Shown here: piece by piece, positions 32,199-42,719 of the stretch
Position numbering within the stretch: position 1 is the stretch's first letter
Layout: each line of letters opens with the position of its first letter
Assembly (NCBI GenBank): GCA_963854835.1
Contig: OY978530.1
Span: 12,300,609-12,364,608 of the forward strand
Reading direction: 5' to 3'
DNA: 64,000 nt
Source: Megamerina dolium
Lineage: Eukaryota > Arthropoda > Insecta > Diptera > Megamerinidae
The notes under the pieces: generated by a model
What the model was told of the DNA's origin: nothing
What the model saw: the letters and a program-made list of their open reading frames with translations, nothing else
Database searches by the model: none
Position numbers and translations under genes: made by a program

Positions 32199-32602
32199 AC
32201 TTGACGGGGGTCACTTGCGTTGAATTCGTAAGGAGGAGTTCGACGACAGTCTTATTTCGCAGTGTTACATTGCCCCTGCCATTCAAAGAATTCCCTTTTT
32301 TGAAGTGAAATATTAATTAACTGTTACATAGCCACTGCGAAACGAAGGAGAGGAGAATATTCGTTTTAATTGGAAGCACGTGTGTGTGTATATGTGACTG
32401 AGTCCCGTTAAGTTGGAAGGTTCTTAACATTCGACTTTTGCCTAAACATATACACATGTACATTGCCTACCGTTATTGCCACTTTCCGCCAATACAGATA
32501 GGAATTGAATTGAAAGTGTGTGTATATGTGTGTATGATTGGAGCAATTTGTCATATTGCTTATACAAATATTCAAACCGACATTCGCGATTACAATTCTA
32601 AC
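32199..32602 (+). other. Probable BEL/Pao leader or LTR remnant
   Basis: This stretch directly precedes the BEL/Pao gag start. It has TG-rich words (GCACGTGTGTGTGTATATGT) and no coding signal. I could not find a matching copy downstream of the element, so LTR status is not shown. Confidence 0.35.
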
Positions 32603-35600
32603 ATGACTACACTAATTAGACAGCATGTCACTGTTGACAACTATGCTTTTGCAGTAGTACGGGACTTTGTCTATCTTGGAACCAGCATTAACAGCAGTAA
32701 TGCCATCCTTCCTTCCATCCGTCTCTCATCATGCCTGTCCTAACATATGGCGCTGAAGCCTGTACAATTTCCACCTCGGATGAGCGAATGCTTGGAGTTT
32801 TCGAGAGAAAAGTCCTACGCAAGATCTTTGGACCTATTTGAGTTGGTGGCAAGTACCGAATAAGGTACAACCACGAGCTGTACGAGCTGTATGCCGATAT
32901 TGACATAGTAGGACAAAGCACTGGAGAACCTGACGGCGCTTGGAATTTCTAACTGGCGCCAACTAGCAAAGAGCAGAGATGGCTGGCGAAGCATGATATT
33001 TTCGATCTAAATCGATATTCGATATTTGGTTGTTATGGCCACATAAGTAAGTAAGTAAGTACACTAATTAGAACATCAGCTACGAAAAGCAGTGCATCTG
33101 TACTAATCGCCGCACCGTCCAAGGTTTCAGCGGGTACCAGTGTAGATCCGTAGATCCCTCCGCAGCCTCTATTGCCGAAGGGGTTACCACACGTTCTTCA
33201 CTAGTCGCTGCCACATATAAAGAAGCTATGTTTCAGTCAACGCAGACGCGTATAGCCAAGCTGGAAAGCAGCCTTAAAATCACCCACCAAAAAAAGAGCT
33301 CGAATCTGCGAGTGATGTCCGTAGCGCAGAAACGCAAAGCATGGCCAGTGTACCCAGCGACAGCTCCCTCACTGAAGTTGCCATGCCGTCGTCAGGTTTA
33401 CCCGTGTCACAGTCACGGTTAACTCAGCCACAATTGCCGATGGCTACTAATGTTACCAATAATGTAAGTGCTGTACAGCTGCCACCTTGTAATTCGACCA
33501 CCATACATTTTCCGCAAATGGTTCGGCAGCTACAACAACAGCAAATAATATGTACGCCAGTTCCGCGCTGCCTCTCCATGACGTGAATTTGAACAATTAT
33601 TCGTCGAAGGTGCCCATTCCTGCTAACATGGGCTCCGTACCAATGCAATTTTCCATCCAGATTCTAGCGGGAAACCGGAAGATTGGCGGATCTTTTCTAC
33701 CGCCTTTACAGCTGTTCTGAGAACAATTTACGATTTCAAAAGTGTTTAAATTGTGCGGCACGAGTAGTCATAAAATCGCTACTAATCCACCCGAATAACG
33801 TGAACAATATCATTGAACAACTTAAGTTCCGATTTGGTTGCCTGATGCAATTAATCCGTAGCCAAATAGGCCATGTTCGAGTAATTGCTCCGATATCGGA
33901 AAGCACGATGATAAAGGTGATACCGTTTGCGACAAAAGTAAATAACATTTGTGCAGTGGAGAGCAGCATATAGCGAACCCAATGCTTCTTGATGAGCTTG
34001 TTGGTAAGCTGCCCATGAGTAAGCGTACCGAATGGGCAGGTCTTGGAGCTTCTTCGCAGCCGTATGCAACGGTTACACATTTCAGCGAGTGGCTTACAAG
34101 ATTAGCCAACATTATATGTACGGTATACGATGCAGATGCAACGCGAGACTCCAAACGTCGTGATGTGTTGCACGCTGCTGAATTACAACGTTATTCGATC
34201 TGTCCTGTGAGTCAGGCCCAACATAGGCCAGCCGACTGTGAGCAGTTTAGCCGACTTGCGGTGTACAAGAGATGGGAAGAAGCAAAGCGACGTCACCTTT
34301 GGTTTGGGTGTCTCAATGTTGGACATGGTTCGCGGAATTGCCAACGGCGCAAACCGTGTGCCATCGACGGGTGTAAAAGAATGAACCACATGTTGTTGCA
34401 TGAAGCTACGTGTCCTGCCAACAAGTCACCAAATCAGTTAGTGTCGACTCAATATCGCACCAGACGTGTTTCCATGACTGAACCATGCCAAGGTCATAGC
34501 ACACAGACGCAGCCAGCGTCGTATAGTCAACAGAAGGGTGATACAGATACAGCGGTTCTTAGTTGCAGCAGCGATGTTGCCCATGGCAAACTTCTCTTTC
34601 GAATTCTGCCAGTCGTACTGTACGGGAACCAGAAGCGTGTAGAGACGTATGCCCTCTTGGACGAAGGTTCGTCAATAACAATGATTGATAACATTCTTAT
34701 TGGTGAACTGGGGTTGCGTGGCCGAGCTGAATGTTTGAATTTCCAGTGGTTCGTAAGACGTGCCACACAGGAGCCAGCCAACGTAGTTGATTTATCCGTT
34801 AGTGGGGTTGGTATGCGGAAGAGGAACATTTTGATAAATGTTTATGGTGTGTCAAATTTGCAGCTGCCTTGTCAGACCTTGAGCAAGGCTGATTTGCGTT
34901 GCCAAAATAGATATATGAACAAGCTTCCAGCGCCGCCGTACACGCAGGTCAGGCCAAAACTGTTGATTGGTCTTGACAACTGCCACCTTGGTTCGCCATC
35001 AGCCACTATTAAGCTGAACATGTGTGGTCCGTTCGCCGCCAATACCGAGCTGGGGTGGGTTGTGTTTGGTCCAGCAACCAGCACATGCCCGACAGTGTCA
35101 TCATGTTTATTCGTTAACGGCTACACGGACCAGTGCACAGTGTAGTAGCCGATAACTTTGAGACTGAAAGCTTTGGGGTTCGAGCGGCACCTCGTATTGA
35201 GAGTGAAGCTAATCTCTGCGCTCTAGAGATATTGACGTCCACAACATGCCGTGTTTAAGGAAGATACCAGACTGGTTTCTGCCAGCTTTGAAAAGGCGCT
35301 GGAAAGGTTGATGGGTGTTAAGGCGAGCAAATTGCATATGGTGTGTGACGCGGCCGCCGATGTTGACGGCGTGTCCCTCAAATCACAGCTTCTGAAGATT
35401 CCACAGGAATATAGACCATTGCCTACTATACTTACGTGAGGGAGCAATTAGTGTGTGTGGTGACATCAAAGAGATGTTATACCAGATGTTAGTTCAGCGG
35501 AGCAATAGGTATGCTCAACGATTGTTTTGGCGCAATGGTGACGCACCCAAACAGCCTGAAATTTATGTGATGCATATAATAACCATTGGGGCTGCATTTT

Positions 35601-36180
35601 CGTCTTGCGCCGCCAACTACATCAAAACGCGCAATGCATTAGAGTATTGTAACGAAGTGAGCGATGCGGCGCGAGCCGTGAAATCCATATTAGATCACCA
35701 CTACGTTGATGACTAAGTCGATACCTTTGACACCGAAGATGAAGCAGGTGAGATCTCGAAACAGGTGCGAGCTATTCATGCAAGAGCTGGTTTCGAACTT
35801 TATAATTTCGCGTCAAACTCGTCAAGAGTGACGGAACATAGCGGACATAGCAAAGAAGAATGGAGTGCTGTCTGAGAGGGTTCTTGGATTATTTTGGCAA
35901 GCATCATCGGACATTTTTGAATTCATATTGATAGATATAGCACGGCGTCCGACGAAGCGAAAACTCCTGAGCGTGGTCATGTCGATCTTCGATTCTTAAG
36001 CAATTTCGTAGTAAGCGCTAAATTAGTTATGCAAGAGGTGTGGAAGCATGATATCCGGTGGGATTAGCCATTGTCAAACAACGTAAACTTTGCTTGGGAA
36101 GACTGGCGGAAGCAGTCAACAACCGAAAACGGTGTTTTGAGCAATGAGGTTTTCACGAATATTATGTTGTATTCCTTTTC
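32603..36180 (+). pseudogene. BEL/Pao LTR retrotransposon gag-pol remnant
   Basis: Gag starts at 32603 (MTTLIRT), is interrupted six codons in by an RTE copy (32621-33059) and resumes at 33073. The best-preserved part is 33949-35145, 398 codons: a Gag end (LVGKLPMSKRTEWAG), zinc-binding RHLWFGCLNVGHGSRNC with a second Cys/His group, then an aspartic protease with ALLDEGSSITMID and a BEL-type LPIGLD-like motif (LLIGLDNCHLGS). RT follows in pieces: GDIKEMLYQMLV, then HHYVDD with a stop right after (35714). Beyond 35880 only short shreds (LSVVMSIFDS) remain. RNase H and integrase are lost. Gag would form particles; Pol would copy the RNA. Confidence 0.85.
32621..33059 (+). mobile_element. Short RTE-clade copy in BEL/Pao gag
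   Basis: A 439-bp 5'-truncated and internally deleted RTE 3' end (VTVDNYAFAVVRDFVYLGTS, then the C-terminal part) with a TAAG tail, flanked by the 13-bp duplication TACACTAATTAGA at 32608-32620 and 33060-33072. The duplication proves target-primed insertion. The internal gaps, relative to the copy at 36.5 kb, lie at about 32703 and 32912. Confidence 0.92.
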
Positions 36181-36250
36181 GAATTATTTCTGGATAAATA
36201 TCTCCACCAATTAATAAATCGATTTGATCGCTCTTACAGGGTAAGAGGTA
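36135..36250 (-). pseudogene. BEL/Pao protease fragment, opposite strand
   Basis: The minus strand reads DLLIGGDIYPEIIRKGIQ, a typical BEL/Pao post-protease motif. It lies in inverse orientation at the end of the plus-strand BEL/Pao remnant and belongs to another copy. Confidence 0.65.
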
Positions 36251-36299
36251 AGGGTATATTTGGGATATTTTTGTAAATAAAGAAATCGATTACGTAATC

Positions 36300-36420
36300 G
36301 ACCACGATTACGGATATGCACTTGAAATGTTCGGTCTCTCTAAAGGGAAGGTGCCTCTATCCAGATGGTTGATTTTATTGAAAAATACAATACAGACATC
36401 ACCGGACTTCATGAAATGTT
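36300..36420 (+). pseudogene. RTE endonuclease 5' fragment
   Basis: GATTACGGATATGCAC, then the start of the endonuclease coding region, matches 25708-25820 with divergence. It is separated from the RTE copy at 36520 by about 100 bp of other DNA, so it is an independent piece. Confidence 0.65.
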
Positions 36421-36519
36421 GGATTTGTTGATGAATTATCAGTTAAAGTAATCGTTATAGACATTTTGACTGATTAAGATAGACTAATATAAGATAGACA
36501 TATTAAGATAGACATATAT
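36421..36519 (+). repeat. TAAGATAGAC repeats at RTE insertion site
   Basis: TAAGATAGAC occurs three times at about 36474-36510 and once more directly after the RTE tail (38507-38516), where it continues as TAATAATAATTAC. This looks like a target duplication that was further duplicated on the 5' side. Confidence 0.65.
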
Positions 36520-38511
36520 CCCACTCCATGACTACTGCTGCCGAGGAGGTAATCGGTTACTACCGGCCTCTGAGGAATGAGTGGTATGATCAGGAGTGTC
36601 GCGACGCTACCGCAGAGAAAGACGCCGCCTACAGAAAAACCCTGCGTGCAGGCGTAACGCGGGCTGTTAAGGAGCGGTATAGAGCGAAAAGGAGTGCAGA
36701 GAGACGTCTTTTCAGGCGCAAGAAGAGGGAGTTGGAAAGACGCGAGTGTGAAGAGATAGAGATGTGCACCGACAAGAATGAGACTCGAAAATTCTTTGAA
36801 AAGATCAAGCGTCTGAGTGGAGGTTTAAATCCCGGAGCCTCTTCTTGTCGTGATGGAAATTGGAATCTGGTTACGGATGTCCAGAGTGTACTGAGCCTAT
36901 GGAGGGAAAACTTCTCCACGTTACTGAATGGCGATGCTACGAACAATTCCGCCAGTGGAGGAGAATGCCCGATAACCCCAATTACAGATGATGGTGTTGA
37001 TGTTCCACCACCCGACTATGACGAGGTTGAAACGGCCATTTTAAGGCTGAAGAACAACAAAGCTGCAGGTGCTGATGGCCTGCCTGCCGAGTTGTTTAAG
37101 ACCGGAGGCGATGAGCTGCTCACCCGCATGCACCAGCTCATAAGCAGAATATGGTCGGATGAAAGCATGCCTGATGATTGGAGGCTCAGTGTTCTCTGTC
37201 CTGTACATAAAAAAGGAGACCCCACAATTTGCGCCAACTACCGTGGAATAAGTCTCCTGAGCATCGCGTACAAGGTTCTATCGAGCGTACTGTGTGAAAG
37301 ATTGAAGCCTATGCTCAGCAACCTGATTTTCACACTGCGCCAAATCCTGGAGAAGACCCAAGAAAAACAGATCGACACACACCACCTATTTGTTGATTAT
37401 AAAGCCGCTTTCGACAGTCCGGTAAGGGATTACCTCTACGCAACAATGTCTGAGTTCGGTATTCCTGCAAAGCTCATTCGACTTTGTAGAATGACACTGC
37501 ATAACTCCCGTTGTGCAGTGAAAATTGGGAAGGACCTCTCCGCACCGTTTAATACCGAACGGGGTTTCAGACAAGGTGATTCGTTATCGTGCGACTTCTT
37601 CAATCTTATTATGGAGAAAATAATACGAGCTGCTGATCTACGACATAATGGCACTATCTTCAACAAAAGTGTCATGCTGTTAGCGTATGCCGACGATATT
37701 GACATAATCGGCATGAACACGCGAGCAGTCAGTGCAGCATTCTCAGAGTTGGAAAGAGAGTCGCGTCGGATGGGTCTCACGGTGAACGAGGGCAAGACGA
37801 AGTATCTAGTGTCAACAAACAAAGAGTCCCGGCGTCTTGGACAGCACGTCACTGTTGACAACTACGCTTTTGAAGTAGTAAGGGACTTTGTCTATCTTGG
37901 AACCAGCATTAACAGCAGTAATGACGTCAGCTTGGAGATCATGCGTAGGATAACTCTTGCTAACAGGTGTTACTTTGGGCTGGGTAAACAATTGAGAAGT
38001 CGAGCCCTCTCTCGAAGAACGAAAACTACACTCTACAAGTCTCTCATCATGCCTGTCCTAACATATGGCGCTGAAGCCTGGACAATCTCCATCTCGGATG
38101 AGCGAATGCTTGGGTTTTCGAGAGAAAAGTCCTACGCAAGATCTTTGGACCTATTTGCGTTGGTGGCGAGTACCGAATAAGGTACAACCATGAGCTGTAC
38201 GAGCTGTATGCCGATATTGACATAGTAAAGCGCATCAAAATCCAGCGGCTGCGCTGGCTAGGTCATGTCGAGCGAATGGAAGAACACGCTCCAGCTAAGA
38301 AGGTGTTATATTCGGAACCCGCTGGAGGACGACGCAAAAGAGGAAGACCAAACCTCCGGTGGAAAGACCAAGTACTGGAGAACCTGACGGCGCTTGGAAT
38401 TTCTAACTGGCACCAGCTAGCGAAGAACAGAGATGGCTGGCGAAGCATGTTATTTTCGGCCTAAATCGATATTCGGTTGTTATGGCCACATAAGTAAGTA
38501 AGTAAGTAAGA
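36520..38511 (+). mobile_element. RTE-clade LINE, 5'-truncated, recent copy
   Basis: This is the longest RTE copy. It starts within the linker (TTAAEEVIGYYRPLRNEWYD) and ends in GGTTGTTATGGCCACATAAG plus TAAG repeats (to 38511). It is nearly identical to 13335-15079. It sits beside Polinton DNA. Confidence 0.88.
36528..38464 (+). pseudogene. RTE-clade reverse transcriptase with in-frame RT deletion and late frameshift
   Basis: The frame 36528-38180 (550 codons) covers the basic linker (ERYRAKRSAERRLFRRKKREL) and the RT: KAAGADGLPAELF, YRGISLLSIAYKVL, motif A FVDYKAAFDS, motif B GFRQGDSLSCDFF, motif C AYADDIDI and VYLGTSI. Compared with 13335-15079, 51 bp (17 codons with GFRPGKSTIDQ) are missing between two GATT words at about 37326, which removes a conserved RT motif without breaking the frame. 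At about 38113 one base is lost (CTTGGGTTTTCG against CTTGGAGTTTTCG), and the C-terminus continues in another frame (38276-38464). Endonuclease absent. Confidence 0.88.
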
Positions 38512-38589
38512 TAGACTAATAATAATTACAATGATTTTGTTGTTTTTAAATGTTTTATTGTATTTAATAACAATTTTTATTTATATAAA

Positions 38590-39520
38590 GAAAGTAATAT
38601 ATGATATAAGATTTGGCTTTTACTGATCCAAGAATTATGTTGATTTGAAAACACTAACCATTTAACAAAAGCTTTTTCACTTTCAACTTTTAAGACTTTT
38701 TCTACTAAATACATATAAGAATGATTGGTTTTCAATAGTTCATATTCATAAAATCCTCCCTTAATTATATTATTTTGATAATCCTTAATATATATGTTAT
38801 CGGTTTTCTATTCTGAATCCGATGTATTTCGAAAACTTCTGTTGCCCAATTTGGTGTATAGCCTTTCTCAAAAACGTGTTTGTATTTTCTTATGCTTACA
38901 GTATCGTTAACGTGAAATTTAGGTTTGTTGAAAACGTTAAACTATTGTAAGCTATTTTAGTATTCTTTCCTCGTTTAATGAAGATACTTCTCTGGGTTTC
39001 ATCTGAATGGTGCGATGAACTTTATTATTTTACACATCAATTAAATCTTGATAATTATCAATCCATTTATAAGATCCATGATAACTAAACTCCTTTCACA
39101 TCATACCTTTTAACGTTCTGTTGAAGCGGTCAACAATTGATGCTTTCAACGTGCTATATGTTGAATAATGATTGATATTATATAATTTCATCAGATTTTG
39201 AAATTCTTTGTTGAAAAATTCTTTACCATCATCAGTTTGAAGATTTTTCGGAATTCTTCCGTTGACAAATATTAATTTCATCACCTTAGCAACATCCTGA
39301 GCATTTTTCGTTTTTAATGCTGCACCCCAAGCAAATTTGGAAAATGTATCTATAACTGTGAGCAAGAAGCGAAAACCTTTGTTATATGTGGAGTGAGTAC
39401 CCATTTCAACATGATCAGGTTGTCAAAGATCATCAACGCCTTCTGTTATAACTTTTCTATGTGGTAAATTTATCCGAGCCTGTTTATGCAACTCTGTAAC
39501 AGGTTCTCTTTTACTCATTT
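38590..39520 (-). pseudogene. Polinton integrase with chromodomain-like end, decayed
   Basis: The open part 39404-39096 carries the retroviral-type integrase core: FLLTVIDTFSKFAWGAALK (first Asp), LQTDDGKEFFN (second Asp) and SIVDRFNRTLKG, where the catalytic Glu is replaced by Asp. The N-terminal part lies upstream to about 39520 with a stop, and C-terminal pieces run to about 38590 with VEKVLK and FVKWL, chromodomain-like words. Several stops break it. Integrase marks one end of Polintons and joins the element to target DNA. The gene order with the ORFs on its right supports a Polinton origin. Confidence 0.85.
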
Positions 39521-39717
39521 TGTAATTTAGTTTTCGTATTTTTTGTATTATCCTAGTTTTTCAAAGCAACGTGCTTGTTGATACCTCTATTGTTCTTCTG
39601 ATTTTCCTCATTGACTGACTCAGATAAATTCTCGTCATCAATGTTTAAGTGATAATAAACATACTTCATATGCTCCTGAATATTTTCATCAATATATTTT
39701 TCTATAGTTTTAAAGTG

Positions 39718-40005
39718 TTAGTATATTTTATCCAAATCCTCTTCAATATATTTGAAACGCTCGTTCAGCGATGATATCAAAGAGCTTTTTACTTCATTTA
39801 AACGATCATTCAACAAAGATACTACAAAAGCTTTTGTTGAATCATCGTTATCATCAATGGGTTCTCCTACATTTCTAATACGTTTATATTTAATGTTTAT
39901 ATTTTTATTAGAATCAAGCATAAAACTGTTATAAGCTATAGCCTTCTTGACAATATTAAGTCTTCTCTTTGAGCTATTTGAATTTGAATTTGAATTTATC
40001 AACAC
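39718..40005 (-). pseudogene. Polinton small hypothetical ORF
   Basis: A 95-codon frame (MLINSNSNSNSSKRRLNIVK) with an NS-repeat start, a basic IKYKRIRN segment and a helical Leu/Asn-rich end (FVVSLLNDRLNEVKSSLISS). Function unknown. A fragment of the same gene lies at 9196-9375, showing it is a regular part of this Polinton family. Its short lead (TTGAAAGAAGCGAATATTAT) is also conserved. It may be truncated at the C-terminus. It lies between integrase and the DUF8207-like gene, on the same strand as both. Confidence 0.6.
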
Positions 40006-40074
40006 TCATTCTTTTAAATAATAATATTCGCTTCTTTCAACTCTTCGATAAATGATACAATTTTATTATTGTGA

Positions 40075-40885
40075 TTATTGTGTCCAACTGATTGTGATTA
40101 AAAGTCGTAAACGATCAACAATTTCATTGGGATAATCCCAATAAATATAATTGGTTTTATTACTATTTAGGGTCATTAAACCTTCACCTCTACGTGGAGA
40201 TGATATCGAATCAGATTTCGCACTATTACTGAATAGGTTTTTGATTATATGCTTGTATTTATATATTCTAGTTCCTTTGAATTGTTGATGTAATTTAAAA
40301 TTTCGTTTGTGAGCATTCGTTGTGGTCAAGATATCTTTATAAATCTCTAATTCAGCCTCAATATGTTTTGTTGGATGTTTAAGGAATAATAAGTCAAACA
40401 ACCCCGTTGTTAGTGGCCAAGTCTTATCACCAATTTTTTATCATTTTTTAACTACAAGATTGATTAAGCAAATTTTCAGTTTCCTCTTGAATCCTTATGA
40501 CGACCATACAACTTATCGAACTTTTTATCTTGATTTAAAATTGATAACTCTGATTGCAATGTTGATTGATCGCCATGTACAGTATCATATTGATCGCTAC
40601 TCGGTTCATCATCAGCATCATCATCATCATCACCATCAAAAGTATAGCTTGTAGAAGTGGTTGGTATACCTTTTATTATTGGTGTGATAGACTCTATGTT
40701 TTCAAATTTCTGAACTCTATCTTTAATAGAGTTGTATATTTTATTTTCATGCTTCTTACTTAATTTTTTTGGTACTCGAAACTAGTTGTTTTAATGGTAT
40801 TGTTATAGGAGTAAAAGTTTTTTCCAGATTATCCAGTGTATTTAATTCTCCTAATTTTAACGAATTGAATTTTCATTTGAGATCA
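40075..40885 (-). pseudogene. Polinton DUF8207-like gene
   Basis: The open C-terminal part (40401-40075) reads FDLLFLKHPT, DILTTTNAHKRNF, GLMTLN and IYWDYPNEIVDRLRLLI, the pattern of a protein of unknown function present in most insect Polintons (DUF8207 in my memory). The N-terminal part (SLKLGELNTLDNLEK) is at about 40880-40800 and is separated by stops and a low-complexity (CATCATCAC-type) run at 40605-40635 that codes Asp/Glu-rich sequence on the minus strand. Its parts also occur at 25864-26091 and 30723-31015. Confidence 0.72.
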
Positions 40886-40889
40886 TTTC

Positions 40890-41240
40890 TGCTCCGTATA
40901 ATATTTCTCTTCACTTGTTCATTTATGTTTTATGATCATTGTGAATATGCTTTATATTTAAACCATCTTGTTTAAACATAATAATCATGCTGGCATTATC
41001 ACGTTTGGGTATTCTTGTATACAATATGTTTGACATAAATAAAAATTATCTATGTTCTGATGACGACTCACACAGAAATATAATCTTATATTATTTTGTT
41101 TCTCACAAGCGACATCTTCAAATATTATTATTGAATTACTTTTTTCTTCCTCGAATGGTAATACATTATCATTTTCAGAGAATGTATAAAAGCCCATCCC
41201 TTTGGTGGGCTTAATTAATTAACAATGAACTATGTCTAAT
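40890..41240 (-). pseudogene. Polinton packaging ATPase (FtsK/HerA-type), C-terminal fragment
   Basis: Frame 41197-40985 has SNSIIIFEDVACEKQNNIRL, with the hydrophobic strand and acidic pair of a Walker B motif, followed by VSRHQNIDNFYLCQTY, the sensor-like region of the packaging ATPase of Polintons and related DNA viruses. About 40985-40930 continues with MFKQDGLNIKHIHND. The Walker A part is missing to the right. Function in intact elements: pumping DNA into a capsid. The fragment is dead. Confidence 0.78.
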
Positions 41241-41482
41241 TTGACTTCTAGAACTTCCTGTTACTTTAAAGTCAAGAATTTTTATAACAATATTTAATAT
41301 TTTATTTTTATTAATATTTTTTTGTTGCTTTATGAAACGCATCTTCACAACAATCACTATAACTGATATGACAACACTTGTTTTATAACATTTAAATATA
41401 TAAGCTGTAAATATAAATTTATATTTTTCAGTCAATCAATAAACGTCATCGTTTTTATACATAAGTTCACAAAATTAATATA
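41241..41482. promoter_or_regulatory. Divergent intergenic region of Polinton block
   Basis: AT-rich DNA between the minus-strand ATPase remnant and the plus-strand PLA2-like gene. The 5' part of the ATPase is lost, so only the right half may represent an original promoter region. Confidence 0.3.
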
Positions 41483-41695
41483 ATGGTTGTTAAATATTCA
41501 AAACGATTTAGTTATAAACAATCAGTTAGTGGATGTGGATTACTTAATAACGTTATAAACTCTTTGCCAATCGAGATACATTTTCCTGTATATCAATTTT
41601 GAGGTCCGGGAACCAAATTGAAAGAACTTCTAAAAAGAGGTGATCGACGCTAGACGCCGCTTGTAGAGAACACGATATTGCATACTCACAGATAG
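41483..41695 (+). pseudogene. Polinton PLA2-like gene, fragment 2
   Basis: ATG at 41483 (MVVKYSKRFSYKQSVSG) opens a frame that reaches the calcium-loop region, where the Cys codon of the CGPGT loop is TGA. GPGTKLKELLKRGDR follows, then a TAG and a one-base shift, then CREHDIAYSQ with the His-Asp catalytic pair. The 31490-31665 fragment has the Cys intact but a different frameshift. PLA2-like domains let some DNA-virus particles cross membranes; that role is not shown for this element. It is transcribed away from the ATPase/integrase set. Confidence 0.72.
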
Positions 41696-42493
41696 ATACA
41701 CACACTCAACCTAATAAAATATTCTACACACACTCACAACCTAATTAAATATCCTAGACACACACCGATGACGTCATAGCACCTCTGCACCTCTGTGCTA
41801 GAATCCCCCAATCCTGACTACTCACTCAAACTCCACACAACAACACCAACAACTATCGCAGCAACTTTAAACTTCAAAATTCAAACCAAAAACCAAATTT
41901 TGTCTTTGACAATATCTTTATAGATGCTCAAGCAATAATGATTAAAGGCCCAATGTATTGAATGGTTTATAAATGTTAATGTACCAAGCAGCCAACTGAG
42001 GTATATCAACGAGAACGATTCATATGATCGATATGTTTTTTTATATGTAGTAGTTTTTCAGGCTATTAATATAATATGCAATTAACAGTGTGAGAGCGAC
42101 GACAACGATTCAAATGATCACTATGTTTTAATAATGTAAGGGCTATCAAACTGTTAATATACTAGGAACTAACCGAATGAGAGCGACGTGTTGTGTACTA
42201 TTCGTCCACAACACTAACTAAGTACTTAACGGCTAGAATCAAGGATGTAACGCACAATATTCGCAGCTAATACTAAGCTCCTAAATATCCTTCGAGACTA
42301 GCACACTAGTTAGCTGAAATAAAACAATTATACTTTATCAGTTATACGATACTTGCGATTTTGGGTTTTCGCTTTATTCCTGGTATTACTTCCAATTTTA
42401 TACTTTTACACTAATACTGGAGGGCCTCGTAAGGATCGCAGTATTTTACAATTTTACAGTTCACAACTCGGTACAAGACTCACAACTGAAAAA
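41696..42493. other. Noncoding, LTR-like interval with internal repeats
   Basis: The left part is CA-rich (CACACACTCAACCTAATAAA and similar repeated). The middle has two to three diverged units of about 90 bp. The right end (about 42300-42490) reads like an LTR tail or leader (GGAGGGCCTCGTAAGGATCG). I found no second copy in the window to prove an LTR. Confidence 0.35.
42010..42187. repeat. Two diverged tandem units of about 90 bp
   Basis: Both units start GA(G/C)AACGATTCA(T/A)ATGATC and end GAGAGCGACG, at about 42010-42101 and 42101-42187. A shorter relative of the unit end precedes them. Confidence 0.65.
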
Positions 42494-42495
42494 GT

Positions 42496-42693
42496 TTTTT
42501 TTAATTTTTTTTTTTATTCGAAGGGGGAATCTTTCTTAGATACCGTCAACCATAGACGGCATTTACGATTCATACTGTCCGCTAAAGGTACACCTCATTC
42601 GGGACCACGCCCAGTCAGTATTATCTTACTATGCTGGACTTGCGACCAAGTACTCCTACGTACTAAACCCTTAACTCCGACTTCTATAGCTTG
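42496..42693 (-). mobile_element. R1-clade LINE 3'-UTR fragment
   Basis: A minus-strand piece of the 3' UTR shared with 46826-47092 and 61210-61480 (CTATGGTTGACGGTATCTAA, then CCCCCTTCGAAT) with an interrupted A tail. It is cut 5' at AAGCTATAG. It is more diverged than the copy beside it. Confidence 0.85.
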
Positions 42694-42719
42694 ATTGTGT
42701 GTATACATACACCACATGT

